A stretch of DNA of 64,000 bases, taken from contig VSSA01000013.1 of the NCBI GenBank assembly GCA_008123405.1, positions 59,228-123,227 of the forward strand. The letters are read 5' to 3'. The notes below the pieces were generated by a model that worked only from the letters and a program-made list of their open reading frames with translations, did not search any database and was not told the origin of the DNA. The translations under genes were made by a program, and so were the position numbers. Of the stretch, positions 23,516 to 33,343 are shown one piece after another (positions within the stretch are counted from its first letter, which is position 1; every line of letters begins with the position of its first letter). Origin of the DNA: Nocardioides sp. BGMRC 2183. Lineage in GTDB: Bacteria > Actinomycetota > Actinomycetes > Propionibacteriales > Nocardioidaceae.

Positions 23516-25315
23516 GTGAACCGCCTCCGACGTCTCCGTCCCGGCAGCACCGGCCGTGCGCCGGCCCGTCGCGGGTCCTCGCACCGCCGGATCGGCATCG
23601 GCTTCCTGGCGATCGCGTTCGTGCTCTCGATGTTCGCCGCCCGCCTGGTCCAGCTCCAGGGGATCGATCCGGGCTCCTACGCCGCGCTCGCAGCCGCCGA
23701 GGGCACCGAGGACGTGGTGCTGCCGGCCGCCCGGGGCGAGATCACCGATCGCAACGGGGATCCGCTCGCCGCCTCGGTGGCCGGCACGATGATCGTGGCC
23801 GACCCGGCGCTCACCGCTGACGACGCCTCCGCGCTCGCCGGCTTCCTCGCCCGCCGACTCGACGTCGACTACGCCGAGACGCTGGAGCGGCTGCGCACCG
23901 AGGACAGCCGGTTCCAGTACATCGCCCGCCAGGTGCCGACGTACCGGGCCGAGGACGTGGTCTCCGACGCGGAGGAGAAGGGCTTCCGGGGCCTGTTCAC
24001 CGAGAACGACCCGCTGCGCACCTATCCGAACGGGGACGTGGCCGCCAACGTGGTGGGGTTCCTCGGCACGCCGGAGGAGGACGGCAGCGCTGTCGCGCTG
24101 GCCGGGTTGGAGGACTCCTTCAACGCCTACCTCTCGGGCACCGACGGCGCAGCGCGCTATCAGATGGGGGCCGGCAACCAGATCCCGCTCGGCGACAACA
24201 CGGTGACCCCGGCCGAGGACGGCAGCGACCTGCAGACCACGATCGACCAGGACCTGCAGTGGTACACCCAGCAGGTGCTGCAACAGACCGTGGAGCAGTC
24301 CGGGGGCGAGTCCGGGATCGCGGTGGTGATGGACAGCCGCACCGGACAGCTGCTGTCGCTGGCCGACTACCCGACCTATGACGCCGCCGACCCGCAGGAG
24401 TCGCCCGACGACCTCTACAAGTCCAGCGCGCTGACCGACGTCTACGAGCCGGGCTCGGTGGAGAAGGCGCTGACCATGGCCGGACTCCTCGACGCCGGGC
24501 TCGCCACCCCGCGCACCCGGTTGGAGGTGCCCGGCCAGCTCAACCGCGAAGACCGCCCGATCGGTGACTACTGGGAGCACGGCACGCTGCGCCTGACCCT
24601 GGCCGGTGTGCTCGCCAAGTCCTCCAACATCGGCACCGTGCTCGCCTCTGACGAATACGGCCGCGGACAGTTGCGCCGCTACCTGAGCAGCTTCGGCCTC
24701 GGCAAGCGCACCGGCATCGGGCTCGGCGGGGAGACCAAGGGCATCTTGAAGCCGGTCGCAGCGACCACCGCTCAGGAGGAGGACCGGATCTCCTTCGGAC
24801 AGTCGCTCTCGGTCAACGCGGTGCAGATGACCGCTGCGATCAACGCCATCGCCAACGGCGGTGTGCGGATCGACCCCAGCCTGATCCTCGGCTCGGCCCG
24901 CGCCGACGACGGCTCCGAGATCGGCACCGACCAGGTCACCGAGCACCGTGTGGTCTCCGAGGAGGCTGCCCACCAGACGATGCTCATGATGGAGCGCGTG
25001 ATCGACCCCGATGCCGGCGTCGCCCCGGGCGCGGCCGTCCCCGGCTACCGTGTGGCCGGCAAGACCGGCACCGCGCAGCGGGTCGGGGAGGAGTGCGGCT
25101 GCTACGACGGCTCCACCACCGTCTCCTTCGCCGGCTTCGCCCCGGCCGACGACCCCCGGTTCACCATCTACGTGGTGGTGCACGCTCCGTCGAACGGCGG
25201 CGGCGGTGGCTCGGTCGCCGGCCCCGCCTTCGCCAAGCTGATGAGCTATGCCCTCCGTCGGTACGGCGTCGCGCCGACCGGCACCCAGCCCATCCGACTC
25301 CCGGTGGAGTGGTGA
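23516..25315 (+). CDS. ftsI: Division-specific transpeptidase FtsI/PbpB
   Basis: This class B penicillin-binding protein of 599 residues has an N-terminal membrane anchor (IGIGFLAIAFVLSMFAARLVQLQ), a dimerisation domain and a transpeptidase domain. Active-site motifs are intact: SxxK at S314-K317 (YEPGSVEKAL), SSN at 369-371 (AKSSNIGTV) and KTGT at 516 (AGKTGTAQR). An unusual Cys-Gly-Cys (GEECGCYDG) follows the KTGT motif. It cross-links septal peptidoglycan with FtsW. The GTG has a TAGGTT box at 6 nt; its stop overlaps murE by 4 nt. Confidence 0.96.
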   Translation: MNRLRRLRPGSTGRAPARRGSSHRRIGIGFLAIAFVLSMFAARLVQLQGIDPGSYAALAAAEGTEDVVLPAARGEITDRNGDPLAASVAGTMIVADPALTADDASALAGFLARRLDVDYAETLERLRTEDSRFQYIARQVPTYRAEDVVSDAEEKGFRGLFTENDPLRTYPNGDVAANVVGFLGTPEEDGSAVALAGLEDSFNAYLSGTDGAARYQMGAGNQIPLGDNTVTPAEDGSDLQTTIDQDLQWYTQQVLQQTVEQSGGESGIAVVMDSRTGQLLSLADYPTYDAADPQESPDDLYKSSALTDVYEPGSVEKALTMAGLLDAGLATPRTRLEVPGQLNREDRPIGDYWEHGTLRLTLAGVLAKSSNIGTVLASDEYGRGQLRRYLSSFGLGKRTGIGLGGETKGILKPVAATTAQEEDRISFGQSLSVNAVQMTAAINAIANGGVRIDPSLILGSARADDGSEIGTDQVTEHRVVSEEAAHQTMLMMERVIDPDAGVAPGAAVPGYRVAGKTGTAQRVGEECGCYDGSTTVSFAGFAPADDPRFTIYVVVHAPSNGGGGGSVAGPAFAKLMSYALRRYGVAPTGTQPIRLPVEW

Positions 25316-26874
25316 GCGTCGACGCGGGCGCCCCGGAAGGACCGACCGCCCGACCGCAGTACGTCGACCCGGTGCCGCTGACCACCGTCGCCGACTGGTT
25401 GAGCGACGCCTCCGTGCACGGTGCCGACGCTCAGGTGCTGGTCACCGGTGTCTGCCTGGACTCGCGGCGGGTGCGGCCCGGCGATCTCTATGCCGCGTTG
25501 CCCGGCGCCAGCATGCACGGCGCCCGGTTCGTGCCGCAGGCCGCGGCGGCCGGCGCGGCGGCCGTGCTCACCGACCCCGACGGAGCGGCTGCGGCCGCCG
25601 AGTCCGGACTCCCGGCCCTCGTCGTACCGCATCCGCGGGGAGTGCTCGGACGCGTCTCGGCGGGCGTGTACGGCGACCCGGCCGAGGCACTGCGCACCAT
25701 CGGTGTCACCGGCACGCAGGGCAAGACCACTGTCACCCGGCTGCTCGACAACGGACTGACCGCCACCGGCGTCCGGTCCGCGGTGATCGGCACCGTCGGC
25801 ACCCGGATCGCGGGCACCGACGTGCGCACTGCGCTGACCACACCCGAAGCGCCCGACCTGCACGGCCTCTTCGCGTCGATGCGGGAGCAGTCCGTGGACA
25901 CCTGCGCGATGGAGGTCTCCAGCCACGCCCTCGTGCTCGGCCGGGTCGATGGCGTCGTCTTCGACGTCGCGGTCTTCCTCAACCTCGGGCGGGACCATCT
26001 CGACTTCCACACCGACGTCGAGGACTACTTCCGTGCCAAGGCCTCGTTGTTCACGCGCGCGCGCGCCCGGCGGGCGCTGATCGACATCGACGACGAGCAC
26101 GGCCGTCGGTTGGCCGCCGAGACCGAGCTGCCGCTCCGCACCATGTCGGCCCGCGGCAACGCGGCAGACTGGACGGCCGTGGACGTCGCTCTCGGGCCCG
26201 ACGGCTCGACCTTCACGGTGCGGGGACCCGAGGGCCGCCGGTTCGCCGCCGGCGTGCCCTTGGCCGGAGACTTCAACGTGGCGAATGCACTCGCCGCGAT
26301 CGCAGCCGCCGGTGAGGTCGGACTCGACGCCGCAGCGGTAGCGGCCGGCATCGCCGCCGGTGCCGGCGTGCCGGGGCGTCTGGAACGGGTCCGGGTCGAC
26401 GACGACCCGGGGTTCCCGGTGTTGGTCGACTATGCCCACAAGCCGGACGCGGTCGAGGCGGTGCTCGCCACCCTGCGACCGGTGACCGCCGGGCGGCTGA
26501 TCATCGTGCTCGGCGCCGGAGGGGACCGGGACACCGGCAAGCGCCCCCTGATGGGCGCGATCGCCGCCCGTGCCGCCGACGTGGTGGTGGTCACCGACGA
26601 CAACCCGCGCTCGGAGGACCCTGCCGCGATCCGGGCCGCCGTGTTGGCCGGTGCGACCGACGGCGCCGCCGACTCCGGCGCCGAGGTCGTCGAGGTCGCC
26701 GGCCGCCGGGAGGCGATCGCCGCCGCCCTGGGCCTTGCCCGTTCCGGCGACGTCGTCGTGGTGGCGGGCAAGGGCCACGAGACGGGCCAGGAGGTGGCCG
26801 GCGTGGTGCACCCCTTCGACGACCGGATCGTGGTGGCCGAGGTACTCGCCGAGCTGATCGGGGGCGGGCGATGA
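25312..26874 (+). CDS. murE: UDP-MurNAc-tripeptide synthetase (diaminopimelate-adding)
   Basis: This 520-residue Mur ligase attaches the third stem-peptide residue to UDP-MurNAc-L-Ala-D-Glu. The ATP loop is GVTGTQGKTTVTRLL at about residue 131, and the substrate motif DNPR (430-433), diagnostic for diaminopimelate rather than lysine, is present in VTDDNPRSEDP. The GTG overlaps the ftsI stop (GTGA) and the stop overlaps murF (ATGA). Whether meso- or LL-DAP is used cannot be read from the motif; LL-DAP would fit a nocardioform. Confidence 0.95.
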   Translation: MSVDAGAPEGPTARPQYVDPVPLTTVADWLSDASVHGADAQVLVTGVCLDSRRVRPGDLYAALPGASMHGARFVPQAAAAGAAAVLTDPDGAAAAAESGLPALVVPHPRGVLGRVSAGVYGDPAEALRTIGVTGTQGKTTVTRLLDNGLTATGVRSAVIGTVGTRIAGTDVRTALTTPEAPDLHGLFASMREQSVDTCAMEVSSHALVLGRVDGVVFDVAVFLNLGRDHLDFHTDVEDYFRAKASLFTRARARRALIDIDDEHGRRLAAETELPLRTMSARGNAADWTAVDVALGPDGSTFTVRGPEGRRFAAGVPLAGDFNVANALAAIAAAGEVGLDAAAVAAGIAAGAGVPGRLERVRVDDDPGFPVLVDYAHKPDAVEAVLATLRPVTAGRLIIVLGAGGDRDTGKRPLMGAIAARAADVVVVTDDNPRSEDPAAIRAAVLAGATDGAADSGAEVVEVAGRREAIAAALGLARSGDVVVVAGKGHETGQEVAGVVHPFDDRIVVAEVLAELIGGGR

Positions 26875-28292
26875 TCCCGATGACCCTGGCCGAGATCGCC
26901 GCCGTCGTCGACGGGACACTCGCCGATCCCGAGCACGCCGACGTGGTGGTCTCCGGCGCGGCCTACCTGGACAGCCGTACGCCGGTGCCGGCGGGGCTCT
27001 TCGTCGCGATCGCCGGCGAGCACGTCGACGGGCACGACTTCGCCGACCACGCTGCAGCGGTGCTCGGCTCGCGCCCCACGGGGGCGCCGACCGTCGTCGT
27101 ACCCGACCCGGTGGTGGCGCTGGGGACGCTGGCGCGGCACGTCCTGGACCGACTCGAGACCACCGTGATCGCGCTGACCGGCTCTCAGGGCAAGACCGGC
27201 ACCAAGGACTATCTGGCCGGCGTCCTGCGCGACGTGGCCGGTCCCGGGGCGGTGGTCGCGACCGCCGGTAACCACAACAACGAGCTCGGCGTCCCGCTGA
27301 CGGTGCTGGGTGCGACCGCGGCCACCCGCTATCTGGTGGTGGAGATGGGGGCACGCGGCATCGGCCACATCGCCTACCTGTGTCGGATCGCGCCGCCGCA
27401 GGTCGCGGCAGTCCTCAACGTCGGCACGGCGCACATCGGTGAGTTCGGCAGCCGGGAGGCGATCGCTGCCGCGAAGGGCGAGATCGTCGAGGCGCTCCCG
27501 GCGGACGGGGTCGCCGTGCTCAACGCCGACGACGACCTCTCCGCCGCGATGGGCACCCGGACTCCGGCTCGCGTGCTGACCTTCGGCACTGCCGGCGGTC
27601 CTGGGGCGGACCTGACCTGGAGCGAGGTCCGTTCCGACGCGCTCGGACGGCCCACCTACGAGCTGGCTCGGCGCGGTGCCGAGGAGACCTTCACCGTCAC
27701 CCTGCGCCAGCCCGGGGGACACCAGGTCGCCAACGCCACCGCTGCCGCCGCGCTCGCGCTCGGCGCCGGACTCGTTCTCGAGCCGGTGGCCGCCGCGCTC
27801 TCAGCGCAGCTGCCCTCCTCGCGTTGGCGGATGGAGCTGACCGAGCGGGCCGACGGGCTGGTGGTGGTCAACGACGCCTACAACGCCAATCCGGAGTCGA
27901 TGCGCGCCGCGCTGGAGACACTCGCCTCCATCGGTGTCGGCAGGAGCGGGCGCACGATCGCGGTGCTGGGGGAGATGAAGGAGCTCGGCGCCGCGCACGA
28001 AGAGGGCCACCGGTCCGTCGGCAGCGCGGCGGGCGAGCTGGGGATCGACGTGGTCGTGGTGGTCGGCACGGCAGCGGCGGCGATCGCGGACGGGGTCGCG
28101 GACGGGGTCGGGCGGACGTCCCGGTCCGAAGGTGAGGTGATCCTCACGGAGGGGCATACCGACACCATCGCCTGGTTGCGGCAGAATGCCGGACCGGAGG
28201 ACGTCGTCCTCGTCAAGGCGTCACGAGGCGCCGCGTTGGAACGGGTCGCCGAAGCGGTGGCCCACGACACCCAGGAGGAGAAGACGACGTGA
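26871..28292 (+). CDS. murF: UDP-MurNAc-tripeptide-D-Ala-D-Ala ligase
   Basis: This 473-residue Mur ligase adds D-Ala-D-Ala to the UDP-MurNAc-tripeptide, the last cytoplasmic step. Features are the N-terminal SGAAYLDSRTPVPAGLFVAIAGEHVDGHDF, ATP loop ALTGSQGKTGTKDYLA, TAGNHNNELGVPLT and VVNDAYNANPESMRAALETLA. It is coupled on both sides by 4-nt overlaps in the dcw operon. Confidence 0.96.
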   Translation: MIPMTLAEIAAVVDGTLADPEHADVVVSGAAYLDSRTPVPAGLFVAIAGEHVDGHDFADHAAAVLGSRPTGAPTVVVPDPVVALGTLARHVLDRLETTVIALTGSQGKTGTKDYLAGVLRDVAGPGAVVATAGNHNNELGVPLTVLGATAATRYLVVEMGARGIGHIAYLCRIAPPQVAAVLNVGTAHIGEFGSREAIAAAKGEIVEALPADGVAVLNADDDLSAAMGTRTPARVLTFGTAGGPGADLTWSEVRSDALGRPTYELARRGAEETFTVTLRQPGGHQVANATAAAALALGAGLVLEPVAAALSAQLPSSRWRMELTERADGLVVVNDAYNANPESMRAALETLASIGVGRSGRTIAVLGEMKELGAAHEEGHRSVGSAAGELGIDVVVVVGTAAAAIADGVADGVGRTSRSEGEVILTEGHTDTIAWLRQNAGPEDVVLVKASRGAALERVAEAVAHDTQEEKTT

Positions 28293-29359
28293 GAGCGATC
28301 CTGCTCGCGGGGGGCATCGCTCTGCTGATCTCTCTGCTCGGCACCCGGACCGCGATCACCGCCTTCACCAAGTGGGGCTACGGGCAGGAGATCCGCGAGG
28401 ACGGCCCGACCAGCCACCACACCAAGCGCGGTACGCCGACGATGGGTGGGGTGGTGATCATCCTTGCCGCGGTGATCGCCTACTTCGCGGCCAAGCTGAT
28501 CACGCTCAGCACTCCGAGCGCCTCGGCGCTGCTGTTGCTCTTCCTCTTCGTGGGGATGGGTGTCGTCGGCTTCCTCGACGACTTCATCAAGATCTACAAG
28601 CAGCGCAACCTCGGCCTGCGCAGCAAGGCCAAGATGATCGGTCAGACGCTGATCGCGGTCGTCTTCGGCATCCTCGCGCTCTCGCCCTGGCTGGAGGACG
28701 AGAACGGCCGTACGCCGGCCTCGGAGAAGGTGTCCTTCCTCCGCGAGATCGACTGGCTGGTCCTGCCCACGATCCTGGCGCTGCTGCTGATCTGGCTCTT
28801 CGTCACCGGCTTCTCCAACGCGGTCAACCTCACCGACGGCCTGGACGGCCTCGCGGCCGGCGCCTCGGTGATGGTCTTCGGCGCCTACACGTTGGTCAAC
28901 ATCTGGCAGAACAACCAGTTCTGCCAGGGGGAGCCGAGCTCGATCTGCTACAACGTGCGAGATCCGCTCGATCTCGCGATCATCGCCTCGGCGATCACCG
29001 GAGCCTGTTTCGGCTTCCTCTGGTGGAACGCCGCGCCCGCAGCGATCTTCATGGGTGACACCGGTTCGCTGGCACTGGGCAGCGCGCTGGCCGGCTTCGC
29101 GATCCTCACCCGCACCGAGCTGCTGGTGATCATCCTCGGCGGCATCTTCGTCCTGGAGACGCTCTCGGTGATGCTGCAGGTCAGCTTCTTCAAGATCACC
29201 AAGGGCAAACGGATCTTCCGGATGGCTCCGATCCACCACCACTTCGAGATGCTCGGCTGGGAGCAGGTCACCGTGGTGATCCGGTTCTGGATCATCACCG
29301 GGCTCTGCGTCGCCACCGGCCTGGGCATCTTCTACGCCGAATGGGTGTCCCGACTGTGA
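28289..29359 (+). CDS. mraY: Phospho-N-acetylmuramoyl-pentapeptide transferase
   Basis: This 356-residue polytopic membrane enzyme makes lipid I from UDP-MurNAc-pentapeptide and undecaprenyl phosphate. It shows TKRGTPTMGGVVI, the aspartate motif GFLDDFIKI, NLTDGLDGLAAG and the HHHFEMLGW loop. Ten membrane segments are apparent. The GTG overlaps the murF stop. Confidence 0.97.
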   Translation: MRAILLAGGIALLISLLGTRTAITAFTKWGYGQEIREDGPTSHHTKRGTPTMGGVVIILAAVIAYFAAKLITLSTPSASALLLLFLFVGMGVVGFLDDFIKIYKQRNLGLRSKAKMIGQTLIAVVFGILALSPWLEDENGRTPASEKVSFLREIDWLVLPTILALLLIWLFVTGFSNAVNLTDGLDGLAAGASVMVFGAYTLVNIWQNNQFCQGEPSSICYNVRDPLDLAIIASAITGACFGFLWWNAAPAAIFMGDTGSLALGSALAGFAILTRTELLVIILGGIFVLETLSVMLQVSFFKITKGKRIFRMAPIHHHFEMLGWEQVTVVIRFWIITGLCVATGLGIFYAEWVSRL

Positions 29360-30861
29360 CGAACCCGGCAACGCTCGGTCGCCACGACTCATGGGCCGGT
29401 GTGCGTGCGGTGGTCGCGGGGTTCGGTGCCAGCGGTGCCGCCGCGGTCGACAACCTGCTCTTCCTCGGTGCCGACGTCACCGCGCTCGCCGAGTCCGTCG
29501 CTCCGACGATGCTCGAGCGCGCCGAGCTGCTGGAGACCCTCGGCGCCCGGATCGAGCTCTCCGTCGGCGCCACCGCGACCCTCCCCGAGGACGTCGACCT
29601 GCTGGTGGTCTCACCCGGCTTCCCGCCGGACGCCCCGCTGCTGGTCCAGGCCCGCGAGCGCGACGTACCTGTCTGGGGGGAGGTGGAGCTGGCCTGGCGG
29701 CTGCGCGACCCCGACCGCCCCGCCCCCTGGCTCTGCGTCACCGGGACCAACGGCAAGACCACCACGGTGCAGATGCTCGACAGCATCCTGCGCGCCGCCG
29801 GTCTGCGCAGCGTCGCGGCCGGCAACGTCGGGCTGCCCCTCACCGAGGCAGTGATGGACCCCGAGCCCTACGACGTGATCGCCGTGGAGCTCTCCAGCTT
29901 CCAGCTGCACTACACCGACACCATGGCCGCCGAGTCGGCCGCTGTCCTCAATGTCGCCGAGGACCACCTCGACTGGTACGACGAAGCCGCCGGTCGCGGT
30001 GGCATGGAGGTCTACGCGGCCGACAAGGGCAGGATCTACGAGCGCGTCTCCCGTGCCTGCGTCTACAACGTCGCCGACCCGACCACCGAGCATCTGGTCC
30101 GCGAGGCCGACGTGACCGAGGGCGCCCGGGCGATCGGCTTCACGCTCGGCACGCCGGGAGTGGGCATGCTCGGGGTGGTCGACGGGATCCTCGCCGACCG
30201 CGCCTTCATCGAGCAGCGTCAAGACAGCGCTGCCGAGCTGTGCACCGTCGAGGACCTGGCATCGCCAGCGCCGCACTTCGTCGCGAACGCCCTGGCTGCC
30301 GCGGCGCTCGCCCGCGCCCACGGCATCAGTGCGAGCGCGGTGCGCGACGGGCTGCGGTCCTTCCGGCCCGACGGACATCGGATCGCGACGGTGGCCGTGG
30401 CGGACGAGATCACCTGGGTGGACGATTCCAAGGCCACCAACCCGCACGCGGCCGCCTCGTCGCTGGCCGCCTACGACGCGGTGGTGTGGGTCGCCGGTGG
30501 GCTGGCGAAGGGGGCGCGCTTCGATGACCTGGTGCAGGCCTGGGGGAGCCGCCTGCGCGGAGCGGTGCTGATCGGCCGCGACCGTGACGTGATCGCCGAC
30601 GCGCTTTCGCGACACGCTCCGGATGTGCCGGTGATCCTCGTCGACTCCGGTGAGACTGACGGTGTAGATGGTGCTGACCGGACGGACCAGGGGGGCCTGA
30701 TGGACCGCGTCGTCGCTGCGGCGGCAGGGTTGGCGCAGGCGGGCGACACGGTGCTGCTGGCCCCCGGATGTGCCTCGATGGACCAGTTCGCCAACTACGG
30801 GGCACGCGGCGACGCCTACGCAGCGGCGGTGCGGGCCCGGATCGCCGATCGGGAGACCTGA
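29356..30861 (+). CDS. murD: UDP-N-acetylmuramoylalanine-D-glutamate ligase
   Basis: This Mur ligase of 501 residues adds D-Glu to UDP-MurNAc-L-Ala. An N-terminal Rossmann part (VRAVVAGFGASGAAAVDNLLFLGADVTAL) precedes the ATP loop CVTGTNGKTTTVQML. ELSSFQLHYTDTMAAESAAVLNVAEDHLDWY is typical, as is VDDSKATNPHAAASSL. The GTG at 29356 gives the same GTGA overlap with mraY as its neighbours and was preferred over the ATG at 29341. Confidence 0.95.
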   Translation: MTNPATLGRHDSWAGVRAVVAGFGASGAAAVDNLLFLGADVTALAESVAPTMLERAELLETLGARIELSVGATATLPEDVDLLVVSPGFPPDAPLLVQARERDVPVWGEVELAWRLRDPDRPAPWLCVTGTNGKTTTVQMLDSILRAAGLRSVAAGNVGLPLTEAVMDPEPYDVIAVELSSFQLHYTDTMAAESAAVLNVAEDHLDWYDEAAGRGGMEVYAADKGRIYERVSRACVYNVADPTTEHLVREADVTEGARAIGFTLGTPGVGMLGVVDGILADRAFIEQRQDSAAELCTVEDLASPAPHFVANALAAAALARAHGISASAVRDGLRSFRPDGHRIATVAVADEITWVDDSKATNPHAAASSLAAYDAVVWVAGGLAKGARFDDLVQAWGSRLRGAVLIGRDRDVIADALSRHAPDVPVILVDSGETDGVDGADRTDQGGLMDRVVAAAAGLAQAGDTVLLAPGCASMDQFANYGARGDAYAAAVRARIADRET

Positions 30862-30904
30862 CCGGCACCACGTGGGAGACCGGAAGCCGTCAGGAGGGTT
30901 CGCT

Positions 30905-32158
30905 ATCACCACCGCGAAGCCCGAGCTCACGCCGCGTTCGGGGACCCAGACGGCCGGACCGGCCAAGGCGGTGCGCACCTCCTGGCTGTCGAGCCTGCGC
31001 GAGGCGCTGGACCGTCCGCTGACCACCTACTACCTGCTGGTCGGTGCGGTGGCCCTGCTGTTGACCATCGGGCTGGTGATGGTGCTGAGCGCCTCCAGCG
31101 TCTACGCCTACGAGCGGTTGGGCGACTCCTACGCCATCATCCGGCGCCAGATGGTCTGGGTGGTGCTCGGCATTCCCGCCGCCTGGCTGGCCTCCCGGGT
31201 CTCGCCACGGTTCATCCGGAGCCTCGCCTATCCGGCGTTCTCGATCTCGCTGCTGCTCCTCGGTGCGACCGCGATCTTCGGTGTCGAACGCAACGGCAAC
31301 ACGAACTGGCTGGCGCTCGGTCCCATCCAGATCCAGCCGTCGGAGATCGCGAAGCTGTCGCTGATCATCTGGGCCGCCCACATCTACGCCAACAAGGAGC
31401 GGCGTCTGGACCGGCTGCACGAGCTCCTGGTGCCGGTGGTGCCCGGGATGGTGCTGGCGACCACGCTGGTGGTGGTCGGACGCGACCTCGGGACCGCGTT
31501 GGTCTTCTTCGCGATCCTGATCGGCATGCTCTGGGTCGTCGGTGCCCCTGGACGCCTCTTCTTCATCACCATGCTCGTGGTCGGCTCCGTGGCCCTCGCA
31601 CTGGCCGCGACCGATACCGAACGGCTGACCCGGATCGCCAACTTCGCCGATCCGTTCAAGGACTACCACGGTGCGGGCTGGCAGCCTGCCCACGGTCTCT
31701 ACGCGATGGCCAGCGGTGGCATCGCAGGGGAGGGCATCGGCGCCAGCCAGCAGAAGTGGGGGCAACTGCCCGAGGCACATACCGACTTCATCTTCGCGGT
31801 GCTCGGCGAGGAGCTCGGCCTGATCGGCACCCTCCTGGTGATCGGACTCTTCCTGGTGATCGCCTACGCGATCATCCGGGTCGCCCGACAGACCACCGAT
31901 CCGTTCGTCCGGTACGCCAGCTTCGGGGTGGCCGTGTGGCTGCTCGGCCAGATGATCATCAACGTCGGCATGGTCCTCGCCCTGCTGCCGGTGATCGGCA
32001 TCCCGCTGCCACTGGTCTCCTACGGTGGGTCCAGCCTGGTGCCGGCGCTGGCCGCGCTGGGGATGGTGATCGGTTTCGCGCGTCGCGAGCCGGCAGCGGC
32101 TCGCGCGCTCGCCCAGCGGCGGCGTGCCCGCTCCGCCGGTCTCTCGGCCCGCCGGTAG
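30905..32158 (+). CDS. ftsW: Lipid II polymerase FtsW, apparent ATC start
   Basis: This SEDS-family glycosyltransferase of about 417 residues has some ten membrane segments. It shows MVLSASSVYAYERLG, RNGNTNWLALGPIQIQPSEIAKL, VVGRDLGTALVFFAIL and the C-terminal PLVSYGGSSLVPALAALGMV. It polymerises septal glycan with FtsI. No ATG/GTG/TTG sits at the expected place. A perfect AGGAGG (30892-30897) is 7 nt before ATC-ACC-ACC-GCG at 30905, in frame with the protein, so initiation at ATC is proposed. Alternatives are GTG 30872 (no SD) or GTG 30971 (no SD, but still before the first membrane segment). Confidence 0.9.
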   Translation: MTTAKPELTPRSGTQTAGPAKAVRTSWLSSLREALDRPLTTYYLLVGAVALLLTIGLVMVLSASSVYAYERLGDSYAIIRRQMVWVVLGIPAAWLASRVSPRFIRSLAYPAFSISLLLLGATAIFGVERNGNTNWLALGPIQIQPSEIAKLSLIIWAAHIYANKERRLDRLHELLVPVVPGMVLATTLVVVGRDLGTALVFFAILIGMLWVVGAPGRLFFITMLVVGSVALALAATDTERLTRIANFADPFKDYHGAGWQPAHGLYAMASGGIAGEGIGASQQKWGQLPEAHTDFIFAVLGEELGLIGTLLVIGLFLVIAYAIIRVARQTTDPFVRYASFGVAVWLLGQMIINVGMVLALLPVIGIPLPLVSYGGSSLVPALAALGMVIGFARREPAAARALAQRRRARSAGLSARR

Positions 32159-32248
32159 CGTCGTCCTCACCACCCACCGGAGGAGTGGGCGACCCGGCGG
32201 CAACCCGTCGGCCGGAACCGCACGAGCAGGAGGCAGGAAGCGTTGTCG

Positions 32249-33343
32249 ATGAAGGTGCTGTTGGCAGGTGGCGGAACGGCCGGGCACACCTCGCCGTTGC
32301 TGGCGACCGCCGCCGCGTTGCGGCGCCACGACGAGGGCGTCGCGATCACCTGCCTGGGCACCCCCCGAGGATTGGAGAACCGGGTCGTCCCGGAGGCCGG
32401 GTACCCGCTGGAGCTGATCCCGCCGGTGCCGCTGCCGCGCCGACCCGGCAAGGACCTCGCGCTGGTGCCGACTCGCCTGCGTCGGGCGGTCAAGGCCGCC
32501 GCGGAGGTGATCGACCGGGTCCGACCCGACGTGGTGGTCGGATACGGCGGCTACGTCTCGATGCCGGTCTACCTGGCCGCGCGCCGTCGCAAGCTGCCGC
32601 TGGTGGTGCATGAGCAGAACGCGCTGCCGGGCATCGCCAACAAGGTGGGTGCACGCTTCGCCACCCGGGTGGCGGTCAGCTTTCCCGACACCCCACTGCC
32701 CCGGGCCGAGTACGTCGGCCTGCCACTGCGCCCGATGATCGCCGGCCTCGATCGGGCGGCACTGCGCGCCGAGGCGCGCGCCTTCTTCGGCCTCGACCCG
32801 GACCTGCCGACCCTCGTGGTGACCGGTGGCTCCCAGGGGGCGCGACGGCTCAACCAGGCGGTGACCGGCGCCGCGGCGGCGCTCGGCGCCCGGGGCGTGC
32901 AGGTGCTCCACGTCGTCGGCCCGAAGGGCCGTGACGACGCGAGTTGGACCGACCCGGTCGAGACCGGTCGGCCCTACGTCGTGCTGCCGTTCGTCGATCG
33001 GATGGACTACGCGTTGGCCGCCGCCGACCTGATGATCTGTCGCTCGGGCGCCAACAGCGTGGTGGAGGCGGCGGCGAGCGGCGTGCCCGCGATCTTCGTC
33101 CCGCTCCCGATCGGGAACGGGGAGCAGGCACTCAACGCCCGGCCGGTCGTCGACGCCGGGGGAGCGCTGCTGGTCTCGGACGCCGACCTCACCGCCGACT
33201 ACGTCGCCGACACCGTGCCCGGGCTGGCCGGCGACCCGGAGCGACTGGCCGCCATGGGCGCCGCCGCGTCGCGCCTGATCCCCAAGGACGCCGACGCCAC
33301 ACTCGCAGCGTTGATCCGCGAGGTCGCCGGAGTGCCTCGATGA
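32249..33343 (+). CDS. murG: Lipid II synthase MurG
   Basis: This GT-B glycosyltransferase of 364 residues transfers GlcNAc to lipid I. It has MKVLLAGGGTAGHTSPLLATAAAL at the N-terminus (glycine loop 1), VVGYGGYVSMPVYLAARRRKLPLVVHEQNALPGIANK and VTGGSQGARRLNQAV. The UDP-GlcNAc site is RSGANSVVEAAASGVPAIFVPLPIGNGEQALNA. ATG 32249 was chosen by family N-terminus; a TTG at 32243 lies closer to AGGAGG (32228-32233). The stop overlaps murC (ATGA). Confidence 0.95.
   Translation: MKVLLAGGGTAGHTSPLLATAAALRRHDEGVAITCLGTPRGLENRVVPEAGYPLELIPPVPLPRRPGKDLALVPTRLRRAVKAAAEVIDRVRPDVVVGYGGYVSMPVYLAARRRKLPLVVHEQNALPGIANKVGARFATRVAVSFPDTPLPRAEYVGLPLRPMIAGLDRAALRAEARAFFGLDPDLPTLVVTGGSQGARRLNQAVTGAAAALGARGVQVLHVVGPKGRDDASWTDPVETGRPYVVLPFVDRMDYALAAADLMICRSGANSVVEAAASGVPAIFVPLPIGNGEQALNARPVVDAGGALLVSDADLTADYVADTVPGLAGDPERLAAMGAAASRLIPKDADATLAALIREVAGVPR

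Noticed and set aside
29341-29355. ATG 29341 as murD start
   Set aside because: GTG 29356 gives the GTGA overlap used throughout the operon and a family-like N-terminus.
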